DNA of 25,233 nucleotides from Bacillota bacterium (GTDB taxonomy: Bacteria; Bacillota; Clostridia; Lachnospirales; Lachnospiraceae), in the NCBI GenBank assembly GCA_023412855.1, contig JAEZRJ010000060.1, positions 1 to 25,233 on the forward strand, read 5' to 3'. Positions 1 through 7,524 of the stretch are shown here, one piece after another. Under the pieces are notes generated by a model that had not been told where the DNA came from, ran no database searches, and saw only the letters and a list, made by a program, of their open reading frames with translations. A program made the position numbers and the translations under genes. How positions within the stretch are numbered: the stretch's first letter is position 1; every line of letters begins with the position of its first letter.

Positions 1-272
1 CGATACAGATACTTTTAGAGCTGCATTTAATCGATCGCATCAATTTGGACGACGGTTTTGTTCGTTATGAAATCGGAAATGTGGGAATGGGTACGGCAAA
101 ACACCATCACCATCATTTGATTTGCATAAATTGTGGTAAAGTGAATTCCTTTGAGGACGACTTACTTGAGGAATTGGAAGAAAAGATTACAAGGACGACC
201 GGATTCCATGTGGTAGATCATGAAGTGAAACTCTACGGGTACTGTGCAGAATGTGGAGGAAAAATTGATTGA
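1..272 (+). CDS. Fur-family metalloregulator, C-terminal part (5' end outside window)
   Basis: The reading frame is open from base 3 to a TGA at 270-272, so the gene enters from the left edge and only about its last 89 codons are present. The visible part is the end of the DNA-binding domain (ILLELHLIDRINLDDG) and the dimerisation domain. It carries a five-histidine run followed by CINC, and later CAEC: the His-rich metal site and the two CxxC structural zinc pairs typical of Fur/PerR/Zur proteins. The His run is native to the family and is not a purification tag. Whether this is Fur, PerR or Zur cannot be decided without the N-terminal half. The stop overlaps the TTG start of the RNase J gene, so the two are probably translationally coupled. 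Confidence 0.9.
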   Translation, partial: IQILLELHLIDRINLDDGFVRYEIGNVGMGTAKHHHHHLICINCGKVNSFEDDLLEELEEKITRTTGFHVVDHEVKLYGYCAECGGKID

Positions 273-1942
273 AGAAAAGTGAAAATGTAAATGTTTCCAA
301 GCTAAAGATAATTCCGTTAGGCGGCTTGGAGCAGATTGGTATGAATATTACTGCCTTCGAATATGAAGACAGTATTGTTGTGGTGGACTGCGGTCTTTCG
401 TTTCCGGATGACGATATGCTGGGAATCGATTTGGTAATACCGGATACCACCTATTTGAAGGATAATATCGATAAAGTAAAAGGCTTTATGATTACCCACG
501 GGCATGAGGACCATATTGGTGCGCTGCCTTATGTGCTGCGCGAAGTCAACGTTCCTATCTATGCGACGAAGCTGACCATGGGAATCATAGAAAATAAGCT
601 AAAGGAGCATAACCTCGTTGGAAACACCAAAAGAAAAGTCGTTAAATTTGGTCAATCCATCAATTTGGGACAGTTCCGTATAGAATTTATTAAAACGAAC
701 CATAGCATTGTAGATGCCGCTGCACTTGCTATTTATTCTCCTGCGGGAATCGTAGTGCATACGGGAGACTTTAAAGTAGATTATACTCCGGTATTCGGGG
801 ATGCTATCGATTTGCAGAGATTTGCAGAAATCGGAAAAAAAGGTGTTCTGGCGCTTATGTGCGACAGTACCAACGCGGAGCGTCCGGGGTTTACCCAATC
901 CGAAAAGACGGTGGGAAAAACTTTCGATACGATTTTTACAGAGCATAAGGATACGCGTATTATCATCGCCACCTTTGCTTCCAATGTAGACCGCGTGCAG
1001 CAGATCATCAATTCTGCTTACAAATTTGACAGAAAAGTTGTGGTGGAAGGCCGAAGCATGGTAAATATCATCGAAACGGCGACCACTCTTGGATATTTGG
1101 ATATTCCGGATAAGACGCTGATCGACATTGAGCAGCTTAAGAACTATCCTGCGGAGAAAACCGTTATCATCACTACGGGAAGTCAGGGAGAAAGCATGGC
1201 GGCGCTGAGCCGAATGGCGGGAAATATTCATAAGAAGATATCTATTTGTCCCGGCGATACGGTTATCTTCTCTTCCAACCCTATTCCGGGAAATGAGAAG
1301 GCGGTAACAAACGTTATCAATGAGCTGCTTGTAAAAGGTGCCGATGTGATTTTCCAGGATGTTCATGTATCGGGACATGCCTGCAGGGAAGAAATCAAGC
1401 TTATTTACAGCTTGGTACATCCTAAATATGCGGTTCCTGTTCATGGCGAATATAAACATTTGAAGGCCCAGGCCAAGATTGCAAGCGAGCTTGGCGTTGC
1501 GAAGGAAAATATATTTATCCTGCGTTCCGGCGATGTGCTTGAGATGGATAAGGATGAAGCGAAGGTAAGCGGAAAAGTTCCGGTAGGGGAGGTCCTTGTA
1601 GATGGACTGGGTGTCGGAGATGTAGGAAATATTGTGCTGAGGGATCGTCAGCATCTTGCAGAGGATGGCATTCTCATCGTTGTTTTAGCGCTGGATCAGC
1701 ATTCCGATCAACTGGTATCGGGACCGGATATCGTTTCGAGAGGATTCGTATATGTGAGGGAATCCGATCAACTGATGGAAGAGGCCAGGAAGATTGTGGA
1801 CGATGCAGTTCATGTCTGTTTGGACAGGGGAGTCAGCGATTGGGGGAAAATCAAGTCTAATATTAAGGATTCCCTTAGCGATTACGTTTGGAAAAAGACG
1901 AAGCGCAGGCCGATGATTCTTCCGATCATTATGGAAGTTTAA
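269..1942 (+). CDS. rnj: Ribonuclease J (metallo-beta-lactamase/beta-CASP RNase)
   Basis: Predicted 557-aa RNase J, the 5'-3' exo/endoribonuclease used for mRNA turnover and rRNA maturation in Bacillota; B. subtilis J1 is about the same length. The N-terminal metallo-beta-lactamase domain has the signature HGHEDH at residues 77-82 and other metal ligands follow (HTGDFK region, SGHA motif). The beta-CASP domain and the C-terminal dimerisation domain are intact. The start is TTG at 269, overlapping the upstream stop, with GGAGGA eight bases upstream; no ATG nearby fits as well. The protein is cytoplasmic. Whether it corresponds to J1 or J2 cannot be told. A YlbF-family gene follows 19 bp later; in B. 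subtilis the YlbF/YmcA/YaaT complex acts with RNase Y in mRNA maturation, so an RNA-processing theme is plausible here. Confidence 0.96.
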   Translation: MKKSENVNVSKLKIIPLGGLEQIGMNITAFEYEDSIVVVDCGLSFPDDDMLGIDLVIPDTTYLKDNIDKVKGFMITHGHEDHIGALPYVLREVNVPIYATKLTMGIIENKLKEHNLVGNTKRKVVKFGQSINLGQFRIEFIKTNHSIVDAAALAIYSPAGIVVHTGDFKVDYTPVFGDAIDLQRFAEIGKKGVLALMCDSTNAERPGFTQSEKTVGKTFDTIFTEHKDTRIIIATFASNVDRVQQIINSAYKFDRKVVVEGRSMVNIIETATTLGYLDIPDKTLIDIEQLKNYPAEKTVIITTGSQGESMAALSRMAGNIHKKISICPGDTVIFSSNPIPGNEKAVTNVINELLVKGADVIFQDVHVSGHACREEIKLIYSLVHPKYAVPVHGEYKHLKAQAKIASELGVAKENIFILRSGDVLEMDKDEAKVSGKVPVGEVLVDGLGVGDVGNIVLRDRQHLAEDGILIVVLALDQHSDQLVSGPDIVSRGFVYVRESDQLMEEARKIVDDAVHVCLDRGVSDWGKIKSNIKDSLSDYVWKKTKRRPMILPIIMEV

Positions 1943-1961
1943 GTATGGAGTGTGAGAAGAG

Positions 1962-2294
1962 ATGACAGATAACAGTATGCAGGGTGCTGCGATGGAATTT
2001 GTGGGTGCGGTCAGAGAATCAGCCGAATACTGTGAATATGTTATGCAGCTTAAGAAGATAAAGATGCAGCCGGAGCTGTATTTGAAGGTCAACGAGTTCA
2101 GACGTAAGAATTTTATGTTTCAGAACGAAGAAGGAGCAGAAGATCTTTTGGAGCGCATGGAGGAATTGGATAAAGAGTATGAGAGCCTGCGGGAGATTCC
2201 GCTTGTGTCTGATTTTTTGGCAGCGGAGACCTCCTTTTGCAGAATGATGCAGGAGGCCACCGAACTGATAGTAAAAGAGCTGGATTTTCAATAA
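1962..2294 (+). CDS. YlbF/YmcA-family protein
   Basis: A 110-aa, mostly helical, highly charged protein matching the YlbF/YmcA (Com_YlbF) family pattern: an N-terminal helix, the LYLKVNEFRRKNF segment and a C-terminal helix ending ELIVKELDF. In B. subtilis YlbF, YmcA and YaaT form a complex that affects RNase Y-dependent mRNA processing, competence and sporulation. That function is inferred for this copy. The ATG start at 1962 has only a weak Shine-Dalgarno (GGAG about 11 bases upstream). The TAA at 2292-2294 is odd: the same frame continues as a plausible protein tail for 29 codons to 2384, just before the next gene's ribosome binding site. The annotated end may therefore be premature. Confidence 0.85.
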   Translation: MTDNSMQGAAMEFVGAVRESAEYCEYVMQLKKIKMQPELYLKVNEFRRKNFMFQNEEGAEDLLERMEELDKEYESLREIPLVSDFLAAETSFCRMMQEATELIVKELDFQ

Positions 2295-2384
2295 GGCTTT
2301 GGCAAGGCGGCGGTTGCGGAACTGGTACATAAAATTGACGAAGGTTACGAGTTTCGCAACTGCCCAAGCTGTGGAAAGGTTTGA
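2295..2384 (+). other. In-frame open tail after the ylbF-like stop codon
   Basis: Directly after the TAA of the YlbF-family gene the same frame stays open for 29 codons and ends with TGA at 2382-2384. The predicted tail contains AELVHKIDEGYEF and ends with a CPSCGKV zinc-ribbon-like motif. It has no ATG, GTG or TTG of its own. Its stop abuts the AAAGGAG (2384-2390) of the following gene, the usual operon arrangement. The same DNA can fold into a long imperfect hairpin (GTTGCGGAACT with AGTTTCGCAAC, plus flanking pairs). It could be readthrough, a nonsense mutation, a sequencing error or chance. Confidence 0.4.
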
Positions 2385-2403
2385 AAGGAGCATAGTTATA
2401 AAT

Positions 2404-2901
2404 ATGAATACCAAACAATTGATAGGGACTGTATTTGATACGGCATTGAAGATAGTCATTATAATAGTGGTGGTTATGTTCACTTATAAATATGCGACGG
2501 ATGCTTATAACTTTGGATATCGTATTTTTACGGAAGCGCCGGTAGCGGCAGAGGGGAATGCGAAGGTTATTAGTATAGCTATTACGGAAGATGCCAGTAC
2601 CATGGATATCGGAGAGGTGCTGGAAGAGAAAGGTTTGATTAATGACTCGAGAGTGTTCTATGTGCAGGAATTGATTTCTGAGTATCATGGGGAACTCAAA
2701 CCGGGAATTTATGAGTTGAGCAGCGATATGACGGTTAAGGAGATGCTGGAAGTTATGTCTGCCGGAGCTCCTGCGGAAGAGGCTTCAGCAGGAGCTTCGA
2801 CTGTAGAAGAAGCATCGGAGGCTGACGCTCTGGAAGGCACAGCGGAAGATGCAGGTGCGGAAGGTTCGGAGACGCCGGAAGATACCACGGGTGCGGAGTA
2901 A
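2404..2901 (+). CDS. Short MltG/YceG-like membrane protein lacking the catalytic domain
   Basis: About 165 aa from the chosen ATG at 2404. A longer TTG-start frame from 2299 exists, but 2404 follows AAAGGAG (2384-2390, spacing 13) and removes a basic non-homologous N-terminus. Order of parts: a short cytoplasmic N-terminus, one transmembrane helix rich in I and V (residues about 14-26), then a small domain with MDIGEVLEEKGLINDSRVF and LKPGIYELSSDMTVKEMLEVM. This is the LysM-like substrate-binding part of MltG/YceG endolytic murein transglycosylases. A low-complexity Ala/Glu/Gly/Thr acidic tail follows. Full-length MltG is roughly twice as long and has a catalytic Glu domain, which is absent here. 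In B. subtilis mltG (yrrL) also precedes trmR, so position supports the family assignment. An enzymatic role is unlikely. Confidence 0.75.
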   Translation: MNTKQLIGTVFDTALKIVIIIVVVMFTYKYATDAYNFGYRIFTEAPVAAEGNAKVISIAITEDASTMDIGEVLEEKGLINDSRVFYVQELISEYHGELKPGIYELSSDMTVKEMLEVMSAGAPAEEASAGASTVEEASEADALEGTAEDAGAEGSETPEDTTGAE

Positions 2902-2909
2902 ATGAGGAA

Positions 2910-3551
2910 ATGATTACAGATGAAAGAATTAGCACCTTTATTAACTCTTTTGATAGAGGAAATACGGTGCTTTTGAATAAAATAGAGGATGAGTGCAAGA
3001 GGACGAATGTGCCGGTAATCCGTACACAGATGCAGAGCCTGCTTCGACTGCTTTTGGCGATGAACAGGCCGCAGGATATTCTGGAGGTGGGGACAGCAAT
3101 CGGTTTTTCTGCACTTCTTATGAGCGAATATGCGCCGGAAGGCTGTAAGATAACGACGATAGAAAAGTATGAAAAGAGGATTCCCATAGCGAGGGAAAAT
3201 TTCAAGAGGGCGGGTAAGGAAGACGCTATTACGTTGCTGGAGGGTGATGCGACGAAAATTTTACGAGAGCTTGAGGGAAGCTACGATTTTATTTTTATGG
3301 ATGCTGCAAAGGGGCAGTATATTCACTTTCTGCCTGATATATTGCGGTTACTGAAGACGGGCGGGCTGCTGGTCTCGGATAACGTCCTGCAGGATGGGGA
3401 TATTATCGAGTCGCGATTTGCGGTGACCAGAAGGGATAGAACGATTCATTCCAGAATGCGGGAGTACCTTTATGAACTGAAGCATAATGAGCAGCTTGAA
3501 ACGGCGATTCTGCAAGTGGGTGACGGCGTTACCGTGAGTGTGAAATTATAG
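2910..3551 (+). CDS. trmR: SAM-dependent O-methyltransferase, TrmR/YrrM type
   Basis: 213-aa class I methyltransferase of the catechol-OMT-like group (Methyltransf_3). The SAM-binding motif I ILEVGTAIGFSALLM lies at residues 57-71; a metal and substrate motif MDAAKGQY at 130-137 and SDNVL follow. In B. subtilis the homologue TrmR (YrrM) methylates 5-hydroxyuridine at tRNA position 34 to give 5-methoxyuridine. The next gene encodes a U32-family TrhP-like protein that makes the hydroxylated precursor, and the preceding gene is MltG-like, repeating the B. subtilis yrrL-yrrM-yrrN/O order. That synteny is the main reason for choosing TrmR over a generic O-methyltransferase. The ATG lies 8 bp after the previous stop. 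It acts in the cytoplasm on tRNA. Confidence 0.85.
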   Translation: MITDERISTFINSFDRGNTVLLNKIEDECKRTNVPVIRTQMQSLLRLLLAMNRPQDILEVGTAIGFSALLMSEYAPEGCKITTIEKYEKRIPIARENFKRAGKEDAITLLEGDATKILRELEGSYDFIFMDAAKGQYIHFLPDILRLLKTGGLLVSDNVLQDGDIIESRFAVTRRDRTIHSRMREYLYELKHNEQLETAILQVGDGVTVSVKL

Positions 3552-3631
3552 ATGTATGTGAAGTGCGGGGAATATATTGCAAAAAAGAGGAAGCATTGCG
3601 TGTGGGCAAGGAAGAAAGGATTGATTATTTA

Positions 3632-4879
3632 ATGAAAAAACCAGAGCTTTTGATTCCGGCAGGGAGTCTTGAAGTGCTGAAAACGGCGGTTGCCTATGGG
3701 GCCGATGCCGTATATATCGGCGGAGAGGCCTTCGGGCTTCGTGCCAAAGCAAAGAACTTCAGTATGGAGGACATGGCAGAGGGAATAGCGTTTGCTCATG
3801 CTCATGGAGCGAAGGTTCATGTTACGGCCAATATACTGGCGCACAATGAGGACTTGGATGGTGTAAGAGAATATTTTCATGAGCTTAAGAATATAAGGCC
3901 GGACGCGCTCATCATTGCGGATCCGGGCGTTTTTATGATGGCGAGGGAAATTTGTCCTGAGATAGATATTCATGTTTCTACGCAGGCCAATAATACTAAT
4001 TATGAAACCTTTAAATACTGGTATGCACAGGGAGCAAAGCGTGTCGTTTCGGCGAGAGAGCTTTCCTTGGCGGAGATAAGAGAAATAAGGGGTAAGGTTC
4101 CGGCGGAGCTGGAAATAGAAAGCTTTATTCATGGGGCAATGTGCATTTCTTATTCGGGCAGATGTCTGCTCAGCAGCTATTTTACGGGCAGGGACGCTAA
4201 CCGGGGAGCCTGTACCCATCCGTGCCGCTGGAAATATTCGGTGATGGAGGAAAAAAGGCCGGGGGAATACATGCCGGTGTATGAAAATGAAAGGGGTACC
4301 TACATTTTTAACTCCAAGGATTTGTGTATGATAGAGCATATTCCTGAGATGATAGAGGCGGGTATCGACAGCTTTAAGATAGAGGGAAGAATGAAAACAG
4401 CGCTCTATGTGGCGACGGTAGCGAGGACATATCGGAAGGCTATTGACGATTATCTGGAATCGAAGGAAAAGTATCTTGCCAATATGGAATGGTATAAGGC
4501 GGAAATCGCCAAATGCACCTATCGCCAGTTTACCACCGGTTTCTATTTTGGCAAGCCGGATGAAAATACTCAGATTTATGATTCCAATACGTATGTGAAC
4601 GAATATATCTATTTAGGAACTGTGGAAGAAGTAGATGAGAAGAGCCGTGTCCGCATTACGCAGCGCAATAAATTCTGCGTGGGCGATGCTATTGAAATAA
4701 TGAAGCCGGATGGCACAAATGTGCCGGTCACGGTGTTGTCCCTTACCACGCAGGAGGGGGAAGCAGTGGAGAGTGCGCCTCATTCGAAGCAGGTGCTGTA
4801 CGTAGAACTGACGGAAAAGGCGGAGAAAAATGATATTCTTAGAATAGAAGCGCCTAAAGAAGAAAAGGATCGGCCGTAA
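3632..4879 (+). CDS. trhP: U32-family protein, TrhP-like tRNA U34 hydroxylation factor
   Basis: About 415 aa from ATG 3632, preceded by AAAGGA (3615-3620). A GTG-start extension from 3563 was rejected because homology to the family begins at PELLIPAGSLEVLKTAVAYGADAVYIGG. The U32 signature is clear near residues 163-178 (ESFIHGAMCISYSGRC), followed by RGACTHPCRW; these cysteines are the conserved ones of the family. A C-terminal beta-rich domain (YIYLGTVEEVDE onward) matches the U32 C-terminal extension. Family members TrhP (B. subtilis YrrN/YrrO, E. coli YegQ) are needed for 5-hydroxyuridine at tRNA U34; older annotations call them collagenase-like peptidases. The partner trmR lies just upstream. 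The stop codon is within an 8-bp direct repeat flanking the repeat element that follows. Confidence 0.88.
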   Translation: MKKPELLIPAGSLEVLKTAVAYGADAVYIGGEAFGLRAKAKNFSMEDMAEGIAFAHAHGAKVHVTANILAHNEDLDGVREYFHELKNIRPDALIIADPGVFMMAREICPEIDIHVSTQANNTNYETFKYWYAQGAKRVVSARELSLAEIREIRGKVPAELEIESFIHGAMCISYSGRCLLSSYFTGRDANRGACTHPCRWKYSVMEEKRPGEYMPVYENERGTYIFNSKDLCMIEHIPEMIEAGIDSFKIEGRMKTALYVATVARTYRKAIDDYLESKEKYLANMEWYKAEIAKCTYRQFTTGFYFGKPDENTQIYDSNTYVNEYIYLGTVEEVDEKSRVRITQRNKFCVGDAIEIMKPDGTNVPVTVLSLTTQEGEAVESAPHSKQVLYVELTEKAEKNDILRIEAPKEEKDRP

Positions 4880-4883
4880 AAAG

Positions 4884-5032
4884 GTTACTGTTCGCACAGT
4901 AGCTTAGCACTTGCTGCTAAGCTACGTAAGAACGTGATGCAAGAGATGGTTTCTGCTTCGCGGAGCGAATTTACATGTAGAATTTTTGCATTGCAGAAAT
5001 CATGCGTTACTGAGAACGGAGTGAACAGTAAC
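4884..5032 (+). repeat. Structured interspersed repeat, copy 1 (149 bp, MITE-like)
   Basis: Begins and ends with a perfect 10-bp inverted repeat, GTTACTGTTC and GAACAGTAAC. Inside are an 11-bp perfect hairpin (arm GTAGCTTAGCA, loop CTTGC), a long arm around GGTTTCTGC and GCAGAAATC, an inner ATTTTTGCAT region and a 3' hairpin CGTTACTG with CAGTAACG. Flanked by a perfect 8-bp direct repeat GTAAAAAG at 4876-4883 and 5033-5040, which looks like a target-site duplication. The left copy contains the trhP stop codon. Same orientation as the other three copies in this window. No ORF inside is convincing. Confidence 0.9.
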
Positions 5033-5057
5033 GTAAAAAGCCGGCATAAAAAAGGGA

Positions 5058-5087
5058 TTGACTCACAATTCTTGCATATTGTACAAT
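5058..5087 (+). promoter_or_regulatory. Sigma-A-type promoter of glnN
   Basis: TTGACT at 5058-5063 and TACAAT at 5082-5087, with an 18-bp spacer. It lies about 245 bp upstream of the glnN start, leaving a long untranslated leader that contains an intrinsic terminator. Confidence 0.65.
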
Positions 5088-5161
5088 ATGAACAGTAAAC
5101 CGACGGAAAATGACTTGTTTTTTACAATATTCAATAAAATTGAAAATAGGGGGTTGCAATT

Positions 5162-5311
5162 TTGCAGACAATAGAGTATCTTATAGAAAACGAAGGGAAA
5201 CCTTCCGGTATAAGGTATCTTGAACGAGGATGTTCCAAAGGTTTTTTTGGGGCATTTTTTTTATACCATAGAGACCTTGTTGTGTCGCAGGTGGTGAGAG
5301 GCGAACTATGA
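5162..5311 (+). CDS. Possible 49-aa leader ORF upstream of glnN
   Basis: An open frame of 49 codons starts at TTG 5162 and ends with TGA at 5309-5311. An AGGGGG Shine-Dalgarno-like sequence (5148-5153) sits eight bases upstream. The start reads QTIEYLIENEGKPSGIRYLE; the middle runs through the leader terminator and encodes a Phe/Gly-rich stretch. No family was recognised. If translated, ribosomes would cross the terminator hairpin and could prevent it forming, coupling translation to glnN expression. It could equally be a chance ORF, because random 49-codon frames are common. The SD and the position in the leader are the only support. Confidence 0.3.
   Translation: MQTIEYLIENEGKPSGIRYLERGCSKGFFGAFFLYHRDLVVSQVVRGEL
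5192..5262 (+). terminator. Leader attenuator before glnN: hairpin plus intrinsic terminator
   Basis: The terminator has a 10-bp stem (5230-5239 ATGTTCCAAA with 5246-5255 TTTGGGGCAT, two G-U pairs), a six-base loop and a run of T residues to 5262. Upstream is a GNRA-capped hairpin GAAGG-GAAA-CCTTC (5192-5205). AAACCTT (5198-5204) is complementary to AAGGTTT (5238-5244), which spans the end of the terminator's 5' arm and its loop, so a competing antiterminator pairing is possible. It lies between the glnN promoter and its start codon, so full termination would silence the gene. No ANTAR-type hexaloop pair was identified. Confidence 0.65.
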
Positions 5312-5333
5312 TAAAACGAAAGGGAGCAAAAAA

Positions 5334-7445
5334 ATGAGCGAAGTTTTTAATGTGGAAAAGATTTTTGCAGAAAATGTATTTACTCTCGGTAAAATGAAAG
5401 AGCGTTTACCAAAGAATGTGTTCAAGGAAGTAAAGAAGGTTATGGAGCAGGGTGAGGAGCTTTCTCTCTCAGCGGCAGATGTCGTAGCTAAGGCGATGAA
5501 GGACTGGGCCGTGGAGAACGGCGCCACTCACTATACACATTGGTTTCAGCCGCTTACGGGCATTACGGCTGAAAAACACGATTCCTTTGTAACACATCCG
5601 GATGAAGAGGGCAGAATGCTCATGGAATTCTCCGGCAAAGAGCTGATCAAGGGAGAGCCTGATGCATCTTCTTTTCCGTCAGGAGGACTTCGTTCTACCT
5701 TTGAGGCAAGAGGCTATACTGCATGGGATATTACTTCTCCGGCTTTTTTGAAAGAAGCGGGAACGGGCGTAATTCTTTGTATTCCTACGGCATTTTGCTC
5801 CTATAAGGGAGAAGCTTTGGATAAGAAAACTCCTTTATTGAGGTCAATGGAAGCGATTAGCGAGCAGGCACTTCGTATCGTCAGACTTTTTGGCAATACG
5901 GAGGCGAAGAAGATAGTTGCCAGTGTGGGTGCGGAGCAGGAATATTTCCTTGTGGATAAAGATAAATATTTACAAAGACCTGATCTTATCTTTGCGGGGC
6001 GTACTTTGTTCGGAGCACCGGCTCCTAAAGGGCAGGAGATGGAGGATCACTATTTCGGTGTAATCAGAGAGCGTATCGGCGCATACATGAAAGATTTGAA
6101 CGAAGAGCTTTGGAAGCTTGGAGTAACGGCTAAGACTCAGCATAATGAAGTTGCGCCTGCACAGCATGAGCTGGCTCCCGTTTATGAAACTGCCAATATT
6201 GCAGTAGACCATAATCAGGTTGTTATGGAGACTATGAAGAGAGTAGCGATTCACCACGACCTCAGATGTCTGCTCCATGAGAAGCCCTTTGCGGGAGTGA
6301 ACGGCTCCGGTAAGCACAATAACTGGTCTCTCGGTACAGATAACGGCGTGAATTTGCTGGATCCTGGCGATACTCCCAACGAAAACATTCAGTTCTTACT
6401 GGTGCTGGCCTGCATTATGAAGGCTGTGGACACTCATGGGGATTTGCTTCGCCAGAGTGCGTCGGATGTAGGAAATGACCATAGGCTTGGAGCCAATGAA
6501 GCGCCTCCGGCAATTATTTCTATTTTCCTCGGAGAACAGCTTGAGGATGTGGTAAGGCAGCTTGTAGAGACGGGCATCGCAGAAACGTGCAAGGAAGGCG
6601 GCGTATTGAAGACCGGAGTGTCCTATCTTCCTGATCTTGTAAAGGATGCTACAGACAGGAATAGAACGTCACCCTTCGCATTTACTGGAAATAAGTTTGA
6701 GTTCCGTATGGTAGGCTCTGCTGATTCCGTAGCCAGTCCGAATACTACTCTTAATGCAATCGTGGCGGAGGTATTCTGCGAAGCGGCGGATATACTGGAG
6801 GAGGCTGATGACTTCGATTTGGCAGTACATGATTTAATAAAGGAATACATGAACAAGCATCAGAGAATTATCTTCAATGGCGACGGATACTCCGAGGAAT
6901 GGGTAAAAGAGGCGGAGAGAAGAGGGCTTCCCAACATTAAGAGCATGGTGGAGGCTGTAGATACTCTGACTACGGAGAAGTCGGTGAAGCTGTTTGAAAA
7001 GTTCGGTATCTTCACGAAGGCTGAACTGGAATCCAGAGAAGAGGTTCTCTATGAAACATATGCGAAGACGATCAATATCGAGGCTCTTACCATGATCGAT
7101 ATGGCTTCCAAGCAGATTATTCCGGCAGTTATGAAATACACAAAAACTCTTGCGGATACCGTGATTGCAGTAAAGGAAGCAGGTGCGGACGCATCTGTTC
7201 AGTCGGAGCTGTTAGGCAGCATCTCTAAGAAGTTAGTCGAAATGAAAACGGCGTTGGCAAAGCTGGAGGAAGCCGAACAGCAGGCAAGTGCTATGCCGGA
7301 GGGTAAGGAACAGGCATTTTTCTACAAGGATCAGGTGGTAGAGGCTATGGAAGGCTTGAGAGTGCCGGCTGATGAGCTTGAGAAGCTTGTGGATAAAGAG
7401 GTTTGGCCCATTCCGACTTATGCGGATTTGCTGTTTGAAGTATAA
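5334..7445 (+). CDS. glnN: Glutamine synthetase type III
   Basis: 703-aa protein of the GSIII (GlnN) class, which is about 700 residues rather than the about 450 of GlnA. It makes glutamine from glutamate, ammonia and ATP. The N-terminal GSIII domain starts VFNVEKIFAENVFTLGKMKERLPK. The catalytic core has HYTHWFQPLTG, GAEQEYFLVD, TAKTQHNEVAPAQHE, GVNGSGKHNNWSLGTDNG (around residues 322-339), NEAPPAI and FRMVGSADSVASPN. A helical C-terminal domain follows, ending PTYADLLFEV. AAAGGGAG precedes the ATG at 5334. The gene is monocistronic, with its own promoter and a terminator at 7478. Regulation is probably by attenuation in the leader, inferred from the terminator between promoter and start. 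Confidence 0.97.
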   Translation: MSEVFNVEKIFAENVFTLGKMKERLPKNVFKEVKKVMEQGEELSLSAADVVAKAMKDWAVENGATHYTHWFQPLTGITAEKHDSFVTHPDEEGRMLMEFSGKELIKGEPDASSFPSGGLRSTFEARGYTAWDITSPAFLKEAGTGVILCIPTAFCSYKGEALDKKTPLLRSMEAISEQALRIVRLFGNTEAKKIVASVGAEQEYFLVDKDKYLQRPDLIFAGRTLFGAPAPKGQEMEDHYFGVIRERIGAYMKDLNEELWKLGVTAKTQHNEVAPAQHELAPVYETANIAVDHNQVVMETMKRVAIHHDLRCLLHEKPFAGVNGSGKHNNWSLGTDNGVNLLDPGDTPNENIQFLLVLACIMKAVDTHGDLLRQSASDVGNDHRLGANEAPPAIISIFLGEQLEDVVRQLVETGIAETCKEGGVLKTGVSYLPDLVKDATDRNRTSPFAFTGNKFEFRMVGSADSVASPNTTLNAIVAEVFCEAADILEEADDFDLAVHDLIKEYMNKHQRIIFNGDGYSEEWVKEAERRGLPNIKSMVEAVDTLTTEKSVKLFEKFGIFTKAELESREEVLYETYAKTINIEALTMIDMASKQIIPAVMKYTKTLADTVIAVKEAGADASVQSELLGSISKKLVEMKTALAKLEEAEQQASAMPEGKEQAFFYKDQVVEAMEGLRVPADELEKLVDKEVWPIPTYADLLFEV

Positions 7446-7477
7446 AGGCTCAATACGTAGGGTTAAAGGATAAATAA

Positions 7478-7524
7478 ACAAGAGACTGGCAGATCAGTTT
7501 TATAAGAAATGGTCGGTCTCTTGT
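7478..7524 (+). terminator. Terminator-like hairpin after glnN
   Basis: Perfect 9-bp arms ACAAGAGAC (7478-7486) and GTCTCTTGT (7516-7524) surround a 29-base loop with some internal pairing. The downstream tract TGTTATATTAAT is only moderately T-rich, so termination strength is uncertain. The placement 32 bp after the glnN stop supports the role. Confidence 0.6.

Noticed and set aside
90..120. Run of five histidines resembling an affinity tag
   Set aside because: It is the natural metal-binding segment of Fur-family proteins, followed by the CxxC zinc pair.
599..1654. A 351-codon minus-strand frame opposite the RNase J gene
   Set aside because: It lies wholly antisense to a clear RNase J gene, has no recognisable domain, and is explained by codon bias in the real gene.
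5100..5262. ANTAR two-hairpin antiterminator or glutamine riboswitch in the glnN leader
   Set aside because: No pair of hexaloops with the expected A and G positions and no glutamine-aptamer core could be found by eye; only the terminator and a GNRA hairpin are supported.
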